From: an uncultured Alphaproteobacteria bacterium
Lineage (GTDB): Bacteria > Pseudomonadota > Alphaproteobacteria > HIMB59 > GCA-002718135
Length of the DNA stretch: 55,213 nucleotides
Direction: 5' to 3'
Assembly (NCBI GenBank): GCA_902519435.1
Contig: CABYKC010000003.1
Span: 1-55,213, forward strand
Shown: positions 44,308-52,998 of the stretch, in pieces
Layout of the letters: every line of letters begins with the position of its first letter
Position numbering within the stretch: position 1 is the stretch's first letter
Program-made: the position numbers and the translations under genes
The notes under the pieces: model-generated
The model's input: the letters and a program-made list of their open reading frames with translations, nothing else
Told to the model about the DNA's origin: nothing
Databases searched by the model: none

Positions 44308-45336
44308 TTAACTTGGACAGTTTAGATATGTGCTATCAAAAGTTTCTAAAATTTCTAGAGAAATTCCTCTCATAGCCATAACGTATGTATCAACATCGCT
44401 AATATCAACAAATACAGTACCTGAATCAATAAATTGATCAGTTTGTGCAGTTGATTTCCAAGGTGCATCAGCTTTGAACTCACAACCTTGTCTAACTTTG
44501 TCCATTACATATGAACCAATGTAACCTTGTCCATATGGGTTTTGAAGCATAGTTCCATGAACATAACCATCTTTAATAGCTTTTAAAACTACTTCGTCAT
44601 GATCAATACCAACCATTTTAATTCTTTTATCGCCCATATTAGTTAAAGCTTGTGCTGCTACAACAGCAGGAACCCAAGCAGTAGTAACAATACCATCTAC
44701 TTCACTTCCTTGAGCCGCCATGAAAGCATTAATTTTTTCATCAGCTGGTTCATAAGCATCAATATCAGCAATAACTTGAATAATTTCTACTCCACCACCT
44801 GCTTCTGAAACAGCTTGTTCAACAGCATTGATTCTTAGAGTTGTATTTGGATCAACTAAGAAACCAGTAAAGTGAGCAATTTTTCCTTTGCCACCTAAAG
44901 CTTTAATTAATTCTTTTGTACCAAGATAAGCTGAGTGACCAGTGTCAGTTCCAAAACAAAATTTTGCTTGAGTTGGTTGTTCAACACATCCTGCTAAAGC
45001 AGCTGTTGGTATACCAGCATCATCTAGTTCACCTAAAATTTTATTTGTACCAACTGCATCACCAGGAAATACAAGTACTGCATTGTAACCTTGACCAACT
45101 AAACTTTCAATTAACTCGTTTTGTTGACTTAGATCCCACTCTGCAGGGACTCTGTAATCTGCTTTTCCTAAACCAAAGTCTTCTACAGCATCTAAACCTG
45201 CTTGTTCCCACGCAGCAAAATAAGGGTGCGGGCCACCAGGGACTAGAGCTACTTTAGTAACACCATGACCACCGGCAAAAACAGGTGATACTAGTAAAGC
45301 AAAAAAAGAAGTTAAAAATATTATAAATTTTTTCAT
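44308..45336 (-). CDS. Periplasmic sugar-binding protein (CUT2, RbsB-like)
   Basis: A secreted 342-residue solute-binding protein of the Periplasmic_binding_4 class. The signal peptide is MKKFIIFLTSFFALLVSPVFA, cleaved before GGHGVTK. The mature part has KVALVPGGPHPYFAAWEQAG, DLSQQNELIESLVGQGYNAVLVFPGDAVGTNKI, KGKIAHFTGFLVDPNT and MVGIDHDEVVLKAIKDGYVHGTMLQNPY, the typical open-closed hinge and ligand loops. A strong Shine-Dalgarno AGGAGG (45341-45346) precedes the ATG by four bases. It heads the eleven-gene operon. The ligand is probably L-fucose or a small fucoside, from operon context; a uronate is less likely. Confidence 0.9.
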   Translation of the reverse strand: MKKFIIFLTSFFALLVSPVFAGGHGVTKVALVPGGPHPYFAAWEQAGLDAVEDFGLGKADYRVPAEWDLSQQNELIESLVGQGYNAVLVFPGDAVGTNKILGELDDAGIPTAALAGCVEQPTQAKFCFGTDTGHSAYLGTKELIKALGGKGKIAHFTGFLVDPNTTLRINAVEQAVSEAGGGVEIIQVIADIDAYEPADEKINAFMAAQGSEVDGIVTTAWVPAVVAAQALTNMGDKRIKMVGIDHDEVVLKAIKDGYVHGTMLQNPYGQGYIGSYVMDKVRQGCEFKADAPWKSTAQTDQFIDSGTVFVDISDVDTYVMAMRGISLEILETFDSTYLNCPS

Positions 45337-45358
45337 TATTCCTCCTTAAATTTTTTTT

Positions 45359-45387
45359 AATGTATTCAGATTTAGAACTTAAATCAA
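45359..45387 (-). promoter_or_regulatory. Probable sigma-70 promoter of the L-fucose operon
   Basis: On the minus strand TTGATT (45387-45382) and TACATT (45364-45359) are 17 bases apart. Predicted transcription would begin near 45352, about 16 bases before the ATG, leaving room only for the AGGAGG ribosome site. This is a motif match in AT-rich sequence and needs mapping data. Confidence 0.4.
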
Positions 45388-45440
45388 CAAAAATAAAATA
45401 AAGTATTTATTTATAATTATATTGATTATACTATTGTCAC

Positions 45441-46628
45441 ATGCTGTACTCATTTAGATGGTTTGGTCATAATGATCCTTCAAAATTAGATCAAATTCGA
45501 CAAATAGGCGTTGAAGGAATCGTATCATCACTAGCACAAGTGAAATATGGTGAAAAATGGTCTGCATTTGAAATCAAGAAAAGAAAGAAATTTATTGAAA
45601 GTTTCAAAATTAATAACAATAAAAATTTAACTTGGAGTGTTGTTGAAAGTCTTCCTGTCCATAATGACATAAAAAAGAGGTCAGGTAGATATAAATATTA
45701 CATAGATCAATACAAAGAGTCATTGATAAATTTAGGAAAGAATAAGATTAAAAATATTTGTTACAATTTTATGCCATTGATTGATTGGGTGAGAACAGAT
45801 TTAAATCATCAACTACCAAATGGAGCATTTGCTCTAAAATATAATCATCTTCATGTCTGTGCATTTGAAAATTTTATTTTGAAATCAAAAACATCAAAAA
45901 AAAGGTATTCATCTAAAGAAATACATACTTCAAAAAAAATATTACAAAAAATGAATTCTAGTGATTTAAAAAAACTTAAGATGTCTTTACTTGGAGGGTT
46001 AGCTGCAAACGATAGAAAGTATACAATTAAAGATTTAAATTATGAGATTGATCAATTTGCAGAATTAAATCATAGTGATTTACAAAATAATTTAAAAGAT
46101 TTTATAGAAGAAATTTATCCAATCATAAAAAAATATAATATTCATTACAATATTCATCCAGATGATCCTCCATATAATGTTTATGGATTACCAAGAATTG
46201 TTTCTAATGAGAAAGATATTAATTTTATTGTGAATATAAAAAAAGATACAAATGTAGGTTTAACTTTTTGTACAGGATCCCTTGGTGTTAATAAAAAAAA
46301 TAACTTAGTTAATATAATTAAAAAATATGGTTCTTATATAAATTTTATTCATTTAAGAAATATAAGACACATTCCAAAATCTCTCGATTTTTATGAAGAT
46401 GACCACCTTAATGGAAGCCTGGACATGGTATCTATTGTTAAAGCAATATTAAAAGAAGAAAATAAAAGAAAAAAAAGTAATCATCCTATTAAACAAATTC
46501 CTATGAGGCCTGATCATGGGCATACAATACTTCATGACCAATTTAATTCAGTAATACCTGGATATTCATTATTAGGCAGAATGAAAGGGCTAGATCAGCT
46601 TAAAGGTGTAATAAAAGCTATAAATTAA
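45441..46628 (+). CDS. uxuA: Mannonate dehydratase
   Basis: UxuA dehydrates D-mannonate to 2-keto-3-deoxygluconate in the hexuronate pathway. Family motifs: SFRWFGHNDPSKLDQIRQIGVEGIVSSL at the start, YNIHPDDPPYNVYGLPRIV with metal-binding His, FCTGSLGVN, FIHLRNIRHIP, and MRPDHGHTILHDQF, whose His-x-x-x-His region completes the metal site. Length is 395. No Shine-Dalgarno is seen, and a -10-like TATACT (45427-45432) lies only eight bases upstream of the ATG. Its stop overlaps the Ldh2-family gene end by 11 bases. KdgK and Eda from the fucose operon act next. Confidence 0.94.
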   Translation: MLYSFRWFGHNDPSKLDQIRQIGVEGIVSSLAQVKYGEKWSAFEIKKRKKFIESFKINNNKNLTWSVVESLPVHNDIKKRSGRYKYYIDQYKESLINLGKNKIKNICYNFMPLIDWVRTDLNHQLPNGAFALKYNHLHVCAFENFILKSKTSKKRYSSKEIHTSKKILQKMNSSDLKKLKMSLLGGLAANDRKYTIKDLNYEIDQFAELNHSDLQNNLKDFIEEIYPIIKKYNIHYNIHPDDPPYNVYGLPRIVSNEKDINFIVNIKKDTNVGLTFCTGSLGVNKKNNLVNIIKKYGSYINFIHLRNIRHIPKSLDFYEDDHLNGSLDMVSIVKAILKEENKRKKSNHPIKQIPMRPDHGHTILHDQFNSVIPGYSLLGRMKGLDQLKGVIKAIN

Positions 46629-47667
46629 TTTTTACCTTATATTTATTTGCTAAAAACAAAAAATCAGTTTTTAATTCCTTATCAATTGGAATACCTGTTT
46701 TTAATCTTTTTTTAGAAGTAATTTTTTCTTTTTCACCTGGATATAAAATTGGATTATTATTTTTTTTTGATTTTTGTTTTTTTAGATCACTCATATAGTT
46801 TTTCATACCTTTAAAATATTGTTTTTTTGTAGTGAAAGCATTTAATGAAATGGCGATTAAGAAATGTCCTAACTTTCTTGGTGTACTAAAATCTGGTCCA
46901 ATCATTGATAATAAACGGTATCCATGAGCCATACCAATAAGAGGTCCACACATTATTTCTACAGAAGAAGATAATCCAAAACCTTTATACCCATATTCTT
47001 TACCTCCAAGTGGAGCCAAAGAAACAGCGTTATAAGGGTTAGTCGTGTAGTTTCCAGATTTATCAAGTGCAATCTCAGAGTTTAATTTAGTAGAATTTGC
47101 TCTGGCTCTCATAACTTTATTCCATGCTATCGAAGTTGAAGAAAAATCTGCATGTAAAAAGTCTTTATTACCTATTGGTGCTGTAAAAGAATAAGGATTA
47201 GTCCCGTGAAAAGGTTTCTTACCATTATACGGTATTGCAAAAGCATCTGAGTGTGTAAATGAAAAACCAACACAGTCGTTTTGTGCAATATCCATAGAAT
47301 ATACACCTGCAGCACCATAGTGTGAGGAGTTTATTATGCCAATTGAAGCAATGCCATTCTTCTTTGCCATAGATGAAACTATTGCTGATGCCTTTAAAGC
47401 TGCTACATGCCCTAAGCCATCATCAGCATCATAGACAGCTACACCTCTATTTTTTTTTATAAGCTTCATTTTAGGTTTTGCTTTTATTCTTCCGTTTTCA
47501 ATACATTTTACATAATGAGAAAATAATCTAATACCATGACTGTCCACGCCTCTAAGAGAAGAATCTAAAAGTGATTTAATAAGTAAATTTCTATCTTTTT
47601 TTGGAACAGATAGTTTTGATAAAATGCTATCAAAAAATTTATTTATTTTGTTGGGTAAAATTTTCAT
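46618..47667 (-). CDS. Ldh2/YiaK-family NAD(P)-dependent dehydrogenase
   Basis: This malate/L-lactate/ureidoglycolate dehydrogenase-type oxidoreductase has its own fold, unrelated to Rossmann enzymes. The conserved RGVDSHGIRLFSHYV, GIASIGIINSSHYGAAGVYS, FSFTHSDAFAIPYNGKKPFHGTNPYSF and GGKEYGYKGFGLSSSVEIMCGPL are all typical, with His in SSHYG as a catalytic candidate. Length is 349. It is two bases after the fructuronate-reductase gene, so both are one unit. Family members reduce 2,3-diketogulonate, lactate, malate or delta-1-piperideine-type substrates. In this sugar island a role on a keto-sugar acid or on lactate from deoxy-sugar breakdown is plausible, but unproven. Confidence 0.85.
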   Translation of the reverse strand: MKILPNKINKFFDSILSKLSVPKKDRNLLIKSLLDSSLRGVDSHGIRLFSHYVKCIENGRIKAKPKMKLIKKNRGVAVYDADDGLGHVAALKASAIVSSMAKKNGIASIGIINSSHYGAAGVYSMDIAQNDCVGFSFTHSDAFAIPYNGKKPFHGTNPYSFTAPIGNKDFLHADFSSTSIAWNKVMRARANSTKLNSEIALDKSGNYTTNPYNAVSLAPLGGKEYGYKGFGLSSSVEIMCGPLIGMAHGYRLLSMIGPDFSTPRKLGHFLIAISLNAFTTKKQYFKGMKNYMSDLKKQKSKKNNNPILYPGEKEKITSKKRLKTGIPIDKELKTDFLFLANKYKVKINL

Positions 47668-47668
47668 C

Positions 47669-49099
47669 TTATGAAATTATTTGTTTTAATAATGATTTTA
47701 AAGGATTTTCTTTCATTAAATTTAGATTTTTTTTGACTGCTCTTAACATTTCTTCTTTTTTACTTTCCGAAAGATTAAAAATATTTTTATTATTAATTAT
47801 TTCTTCAAAAAAATTATCCTTATTATTTTTGTAAACACTGTAAAAGTATTCTTTATTTCCATCATCCAGTCTATTTTGATCTTCTTCAATAATTTGAAAT
47901 AAGAAAAATAACCAAGAGGCTATGATAAATTGAATATATTTAGTTGCTCCTTTATTATTATTGTAGGTATCAAGTATTCTTATAGGTATTTTTAAAGAAC
48001 CATCCATAGCAATTCTTAACAATTTATCCTCTATGTAGGTATTTTTAAATCTTTCTAAAATTTTCATTTTGTACTCATTAATATTAAAGTCATCTTTAGT
48101 TTCTAAAGTGGGTAAAACTTCTTGGTCTAAAAAATTTAAAATAAAATTGTAAATATTTTTATCCTCTATTGCTTCATGAACATATGTATAACCACACAAA
48201 TGACCAATGTATGCTACAGCTGAGTGGGAAGCATTCAGTATTTTAAGTTTATTATTTTCATAAAATTTTACATCTTCAACAAATTTTATTTTATTATTTG
48301 ATAAAATATTTTTTAGCTCATCATTATTTGATTGAATATACCAATCTCTATAAGGTTCAGTAACCACAATTGTATTATCATTATATGGCAAGTTAAAATA
48401 TTCAGATTGTTTATTATTATTTGGAACAATTCCATCAACCATAGATAATGGGAACTCAATATTATTATCAAACCAATCTAAACACTTTGGATATTTTTTT
48501 TGTATAAATTGTTTAACTAAATTTTTTAAAATTGTTCCATTTTCAGACAAATTATCGCAACTCAAAACGATTAATTTTTTTTTGTTTTTCTTATATCTTT
48601 CTATTATTCCAAAACTTAGATGACCTATCAAAGTTGATAACTCTTTATCCTCTAGATCATAAATAATTTGATTCGAAAAATTTAATTTTTTATTTTTATC
48701 AAAATGATATCCCTTTTCTGTAACAGTAATTGTAATTAATTTAATTTTTTCAGATACAATTAAATTTCTTATTTCATTCTTGTGTTTTAAACCAAATAAA
48801 ACTTTTTTAATTGGATTTAAAATATCAACTTTTTTGTAATTATTTGATATCCTTACCAAAGAATACAAGTAGTCTTGTAACTGCATTTTATTATTTGTTT
48901 CTTCAGACCTTAAATTGACCCCAATTATGGAAATGTTTTTATTATTTTCTAATATTTCATGAATATATAGTGCTTGGTGAGCTCTATGAAAATTACCAAT
49001 ACCGAAATGAAGTATGCAATCTTCATTATTATTAATATCATAACTTGGAAATGATTGTTCTTTTAAAAGATTTCTATTTATATTTTTATTTAATTGCAT
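47669..49099 (-). CDS. uxuB: D-fructuronate reductase / mannitol dehydrogenase family
   Basis: This NAD-dependent long-chain mannitol-dehydrogenase family enzyme is predicted to reduce D-fructuronate to D-mannonate. The N-terminal coenzyme domain has ILHFGIGNFHRAHQALYIHE, ITITVTEKGYHFD, and VLSCDNLSENGTILKNLV. The catalytic domain has PLSMVDGIVPNN, the active Lys-x4-Asn-x2-His pattern in NNKLKILNASHSAVAYIGHLCGY, and DGSLKIPIRILDT. Length 476 is typical. With UxuA and UxaC close by, fructuronate is the best guess. Mannitol, tagaturonate or arabinitol forms of the family are not excluded. It is divergent from the SDR gene, with 30 bases between. Confidence 0.88.
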   Translation of the reverse strand: MQLNKNINRNLLKEQSFPSYDINNNEDCILHFGIGNFHRAHQALYIHEILENNKNISIIGVNLRSEETNNKMQLQDYLYSLVRISNNYKKVDILNPIKKVLFGLKHKNEIRNLIVSEKIKLITITVTEKGYHFDKNKKLNFSNQIIYDLEDKELSTLIGHLSFGIIERYKKNKKKLIVLSCDNLSENGTILKNLVKQFIQKKYPKCLDWFDNNIEFPLSMVDGIVPNNNKQSEYFNLPYNDNTIVVTEPYRDWYIQSNNDELKNILSNNKIKFVEDVKFYENNKLKILNASHSAVAYIGHLCGYTYVHEAIEDKNIYNFILNFLDQEVLPTLETKDDFNINEYKMKILERFKNTYIEDKLLRIAMDGSLKIPIRILDTYNNNKGATKYIQFIIASWLFFLFQIIEEDQNRLDDGNKEYFYSVYKNNKDNFFEEIINNKNIFNLSESKKEEMLRAVKKNLNLMKENPLKSLLKQIIS

Positions 49100-49129
49100 A
49101 TTAATAATTAAAATATACTTAAACAGAAG

Positions 49130-49882
49130 ATGATCAATAAAATATATAAAAGTGTGCTTATAACTGGTGCATCAAGTGGTATTGGCTTAGAAACACTTAA
49201 AAGATTTTTAAAAGAAAATGTAAAAGTTTATGCTCTTGATAAAGACGTATCAATATTAGAGAAATTGAAAAAAAAACATAAATTTCAAATCATTCAAATT
49301 GATCTCTTTGATACGGATCAAATTTATAAAAAACTCTCTAAAGTAAAAGTTGATATTGTAGTTTGTAATGCAGGCATTGGAAGAGGGGCTGAAGGTATAT
49401 TAAAAGCGTCAAGGCAAGATATTGAATTATCTACAAGATTAAATGTCGAGTCTTATCTTCATACTTTAAAAGCTATTGTTCCAGGAATGATAAAAAGAAG
49501 AAAAGGACATGTAGTTTTAATGGGGTCTCTTGCAGGTCTATACCCACAAATGAGTACTGTTTATGGCGGTCAAAAAGGTGCTATCCATAGAATCGCACAA
49601 AGCTTAAGAATTGAACTTAGCGGTTCAAGAGTTAAAGTTTCTGAAATATGTCCTGGAAGAACTAAAACAAATTTTGGTAAAGCTGCATTTACAGATAAAA
49701 ATAAAGCTAAAAAATTTATGTCTGGTTTTACTCTTCTCGAGCCAAGAGATATTGCTGATGCTATTATGTTTGCAGTAAGTGTTAGATGGCGAAGCAATAT
49801 TAGCACTATTGAAATTTCTGGCACAGAACAATCCCCAGGCGGAGTGCCGATTATTCCAGTAAAAGATCCAATACTTTCATAA
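49130..49882 (+). CDS. Short-chain dehydrogenase/reductase, YdfG-like
   Basis: A classical SDR of 250 residues with the dinucleotide motif TGASSGIGLET (residues about 12-22), NAG (in CNAGIGRGAEG), catalytic Ser in LMGSLAGLYPQ and Tyr-x3-Lys in YGGQKGAIHRIA. The segment ICPGRTKTNFGKA and ISTIEISGTEQSPGG resemble the YdfG-type 3-hydroxy-acid dehydrogenases, which oxidise serine, allo-threonine or hydroxypropionate. In this sugar-acid island another substrate is possible, including a 2-keto-3-deoxy acid. It begins a plus-strand run with Gfo/Idh and isomerase genes. Confidence 0.85.
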   Translation: MINKIYKSVLITGASSGIGLETLKRFLKENVKVYALDKDVSILEKLKKKHKFQIIQIDLFDTDQIYKKLSKVKVDIVVCNAGIGRGAEGILKASRQDIELSTRLNVESYLHTLKAIVPGMIKRRKGHVVLMGSLAGLYPQMSTVYGGQKGAIHRIAQSLRIELSGSRVKVSEICPGRTKTNFGKAAFTDKNKAKKFMSGFTLLEPRDIADAIMFAVSVRWRSNISTIEISGTEQSPGGVPIIPVKDPILS

Positions 49883-49923
49883 ATTAATTAAATTTTTTTT
49901 ATTTTAATATAATAAAATTAATT

Positions 49924-51027
49924 ATGGAAAAACCTGTCAGATATGGTGTTATTGGCATAGGAGGTATGGGAGCAAATCATGCTAAAAAATTACAAGAGAA
50001 TAAAATAGAAAATGCCATCTTAGCCGCAGTTGCTGATTCAAATGTAGAATATAAAAATAAATATGAAAATATTCCTTTTTTTGAAAATACTGATAATTTT
50101 TTTGATAATAAAATTATAGATGCGGCAATCATTGCTACACCTCATAAATCGCACATAGATCTAGCGAAAAAAGCTCTCGAAAATAATATTAATGTTATAA
50201 TTGAAAAACCCTTAGCAATAACCAGTAAAAAGTGTCGAGAATTTATTAATATTTCACAAAGTTTTAAAGCATTTTTTACTGTTATGCTCAATCAAAGGAC
50301 TAATCCTGTTTATGTAAAGATAAAGGAACTAATTAATGGAAACGAGTTAGGTAAAATTCACCGTTTTCAATGGACAATAACTAATTGGTTTAGAACAAAC
50401 TATTATTATCAGACGTCTAATTGGAGAGCTAAATGGGAAAGTGAAGGTGGGGGCGTTTTAATAAATCAGAGTATTCACCAACTTGATTTGTGTCAGTGGT
50501 TATTTGGTATGCCTGACAGTGTATATACTGATTTGGGATTAGGTCACTTTCATGAGATAGAAGTTGAAGATGAAGTTACTTCAATCTTTAAATATAAAAA
50601 TGGATTAAAAGGTGTATTTATTACAACAACAGGTGAAGCTCCCGGTGTAAACAGATTGGAAATTGCATCAGATAAGGGTTTAATTACAATTCAGGATAAT
50701 AATGTTACATGGGAAAAAATAGATTCATCTACTGAATTTATTAAAAACTCTAAAACACTTTTTGGAATGCCTAAAAAAGAAAAAATTAAATTTAATTTTA
50801 AGGCTGATTTGGATCAACATATTGAGCATCAAAGACTTATTCAAAACTTTACAAACTTCCTCCTAGGAAAAGAAAAACTGTTAGTTAATGGAAAAGATGG
50901 TTTAAATTCAGTTGAGTTAATTAATGCGATGGTTCTATCGGGATTAGAGGAAAAAAAAATAGAGCTTCCTTTAGATGAGGTTAAATATGAACAAAAATTA
51001 GAAGAGATGATAAGTAAATCAAGATGA
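49924..51027 (+). CDS. Gfo/Idh/MocA family oxidoreductase (1)
   Basis: A Rossmann-fold NAD(P)-dependent sugar or cyclitol dehydrogenase of 367 residues. The dinucleotide motif is GVIGIGGMGANHAKKL, the EKP motif is IIEKPLAIT, and GGGVLINQSIHQLDLCQWLFG provides the catalytic His and Asp typical of the family. Substrate unknown: inositol, glucose, scyllo-inosose or sugar acids are all possible. The stop overlaps the isomerase gene (ATGA), showing coupling. Together they recall inositol-type or deoxy-sugar pathways. Confidence 0.87.
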   Translation: MEKPVRYGVIGIGGMGANHAKKLQENKIENAILAAVADSNVEYKNKYENIPFFENTDNFFDNKIIDAAIIATPHKSHIDLAKKALENNINVIIEKPLAITSKKCREFINISQSFKAFFTVMLNQRTNPVYVKIKELINGNELGKIHRFQWTITNWFRTNYYYQTSNWRAKWESEGGGVLINQSIHQLDLCQWLFGMPDSVYTDLGLGHFHEIEVEDEVTSIFKYKNGLKGVFITTTGEAPGVNRLEIASDKGLITIQDNNVTWEKIDSSTEFIKNSKTLFGMPKKEKIKFNFKADLDQHIEHQRLIQNFTNFLLGKEKLLVNGKDGLNSVELINAMVLSGLEEKKIELPLDEVKYEQKLEEMISKSR

Positions 51028-51794
51028 AAATTAATCAAATTGCAGTAACTCTTTATACCGTTAGAGATTTTTGCCAAAATGAAAAAGATTTATTTGAAAG
51101 TCTAAAAAAAATCAAAAATATTGGATATAGTAGAATTCAAATCAGTGGTGTTGGTTTAATTAATCCTAAAACAATAAAAAGCATGTGTGAAGATTTGAGT
51201 TTAGTTATATGCGCTACACATGAACCAAATGAACAAATTATAAATAATACTGATGAAGTTATTAATAAGCTAAATATTTTTAATTGCGAATATTCCGCTC
51301 TTCCTTATCCATTAAATGTAGATATGAAAAACTTAGAAGAAATTGATAAATTCATAGAAGACATAAATATCGCTGGCTCCAAGTTTCATGCAGAAGGAAA
51401 GGTGCTATGCTACCATAATCATGCACTTGAATTCCAAAAAGTTCAAAATGAAATTATTTTAGAAAGAATTTATAAAAATACAGATAGTAGATTCATACAA
51501 GGAGAGCCAGATATTTATTGGATACAAAAAGGTGGTCAAAATCCATTAATGTGGTGTAAAAAATTAGATCAACGAATGCCATTATTACATTTAAAAGATT
51601 TTATAATGATAAATGATCAAGAAAGTTTTTTTGCAGAGGTTGGCTTAGGTAATTTAGATATCAAAAATATTGTTAAAACAGCAACAGACTCAGGTTGTAA
51701 ATGGTTTATTGTTGAACAAGATGAATGTAATGGCGATCCTTTTGATTCACTTCGGATTAGCTATAATAATTTAGTAAAATATGCAGTTACTTAA
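51024..51794 (+). CDS. Sugar phosphate isomerase/epimerase family protein
   Basis: A TIM-barrel protein of the AP-endonuclease-2 family (IolE/IolI/YcjR-like), 256 residues. Family elements include VTLYTVRDFCQNEKDLFESLKKIKNIGYSRIQI at the start, LCYHNHALEFQK with the His-containing metal site, GEPDIYWIQKGGQNPLMWC, LLHLKDFIMIND and WFIVEQDECNGDPFDSLRISY. Metal ligands Glu, Asp, His, Glu are in place. Members isomerise or dehydrate keto-sugars, for example 2-keto-myo-inositol. It overlaps the preceding Gfo/Idh gene and the convergent uronate isomerase gene end. Confidence 0.85.
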   Translation: MKINQIAVTLYTVRDFCQNEKDLFESLKKIKNIGYSRIQISGVGLINPKTIKSMCEDLSLVICATHEPNEQIINNTDEVINKLNIFNCEYSALPYPLNVDMKNLEEIDKFIEDINIAGSKFHAEGKVLCYHNHALEFQKVQNEIILERIYKNTDSRFIQGEPDIYWIQKGGQNPLMWCKKLDQRMPLLHLKDFIMINDQESFFAEVGLGNLDIKNIVKTATDSGCKWFIVEQDECNGDPFDSLRISYNNLVKYAVT

Positions 51795-52998
51795 GAAAAA
51801 AACTTTTTGCGTTTTGATTTAATAAATTATTAATATCCCTTTCTATTATAAATTTTGATAACTCGTAATTTTTCTTAGAAAGATTTTCATAATATTCATA
51901 TAAAATTTCATGTAAGATATTTTTGAAATGAGACCATTTATATATAAGTTGATCAGTAACTCTTGCATCGGAATGCTGAGGTATAAATGAAAGACCTAGC
52001 ATATCAATCCTCATTTTTAGAACAATTTTTATAATACTTGGCTGGTTCATAAACCACCAAAAACCAAATATTTTTAAATTAGGATGTTTACGAGCTAAGA
52101 CAGTTAATTCGTGCTGATCATTTAAAGATAAACAAGTTACAAGAAATTTGTTTTCCGGAAAAGAATTACATAATTTACTTAGTTCTTTGAGATTAATATC
52201 ACCAATCCCGTCTCCAGCTAAACCAAAACTACTATTTACAGCTCGTTTAACACCTAACATTAAAGACAATGGGATATTTTTTTTATTTAACCATGATAAA
52301 ATTAATTTCCAAAGAGGATCATTTAAGATTTCATTAAAATTATCTGAATTTGCTGAAATAGCTGCATACACTGGATTTGATACTAAAAAACAACTATCTA
52401 AATAATTTATTACAATATCATCTGCTTTTTGATTTATCTTAGTTTGATTTTTTGCAACCTCAGTTGCTTGGGAATTGTTAATAATTAAATCATCCAGTCT
52501 TAATGATGATTGAAATATATTTCTATCCCAATCATTATCTTTATATAAATTCCATTCATCAATATCAAATGGGTTATTTGTCATTACTAAAGAAGAAACG
52601 TTTGATAATTTTAAAATTTTTTCATCTGTAAGAGATTTATTTTCATATTCATTTTTTAGTTCTTCAAAATTTTTATTATTATAATTAATATCTAATTTTT
52701 GAAGTACAGTTAGTACGCCTTTACACGCTTCAGAAATTGGTGTTCTATTTTGAAATAATTCTTCCCAGATAAGTTTTGCTTTATTTACGTCATCAAGAGA
52801 GTAAAATTTTTCTGCACTTATATTTGCATTGGTTAATAATTCTGCAATTAAATAATGATAGTTTAATAAATTAATAAAACCAGAAAGAGAATGACTTTTA
52901 AAGGCAGATGGAAATAAATGCGTATGAATATCAAAAATTTTTGTATTATTAATAACGTCTTCTAAAGTATCGGATAATTCCTGATTAGACATATTCAT
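51787..52998 (-). CDS. uxaC: Uronate isomerase, divergent Bh0493-type
   Basis: This enzyme isomerises D-glucuronate to D-fructuronate (or galacturonate to tagaturonate). It is an amidohydrolase-fold protein: the metal motif is FDIHTHLFPSAF near residue 22. The stretches LIWEELFQNRTPISEACKGVL, SLVMTNNPFDIDEW, KIFGFWWFMNQPSI and LGLSFIPQHSDARVTDQLIYKW match the pattern I remember for the divergent Bacillus halodurans Bh0493 enzyme, and not classical UxaC, which is about 470 residues. At 403 residues it has that shorter size. The ATG at 52998 overlaps the Gfo/Idh stop as ATGA; a GTG is one codon upstream. Confidence 0.87.
   Translation of the reverse strand: MNMSNQELSDTLEDVINNTKIFDIHTHLFPSAFKSHSLSGFINLLNYHYLIAELLTNANISAEKFYSLDDVNKAKLIWEELFQNRTPISEACKGVLTVLQKLDINYNNKNFEELKNEYENKSLTDEKILKLSNVSSLVMTNNPFDIDEWNLYKDNDWDRNIFQSSLRLDDLIINNSQATEVAKNQTKINQKADDIVINYLDSCFLVSNPVYAAISANSDNFNEILNDPLWKLILSWLNKKNIPLSLMLGVKRAVNSSFGLAGDGIGDINLKELSKLCNSFPENKFLVTCLSLNDQHELTVLARKHPNLKIFGFWWFMNQPSIIKIVLKMRIDMLGLSFIPQHSDARVTDQLIYKWSHFKNILHEILYEYYENLSKKNYELSKFIIERDINNLLNQNAKSFFLK

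Noticed and set aside
44916..45257. 113-residue plus-strand frame opposite the sugar-binding protein gene
   Set aside because: Its Leu/Gln-rich product is the shadow of a strongly supported gene with signal peptide and ribosome site on the other strand.
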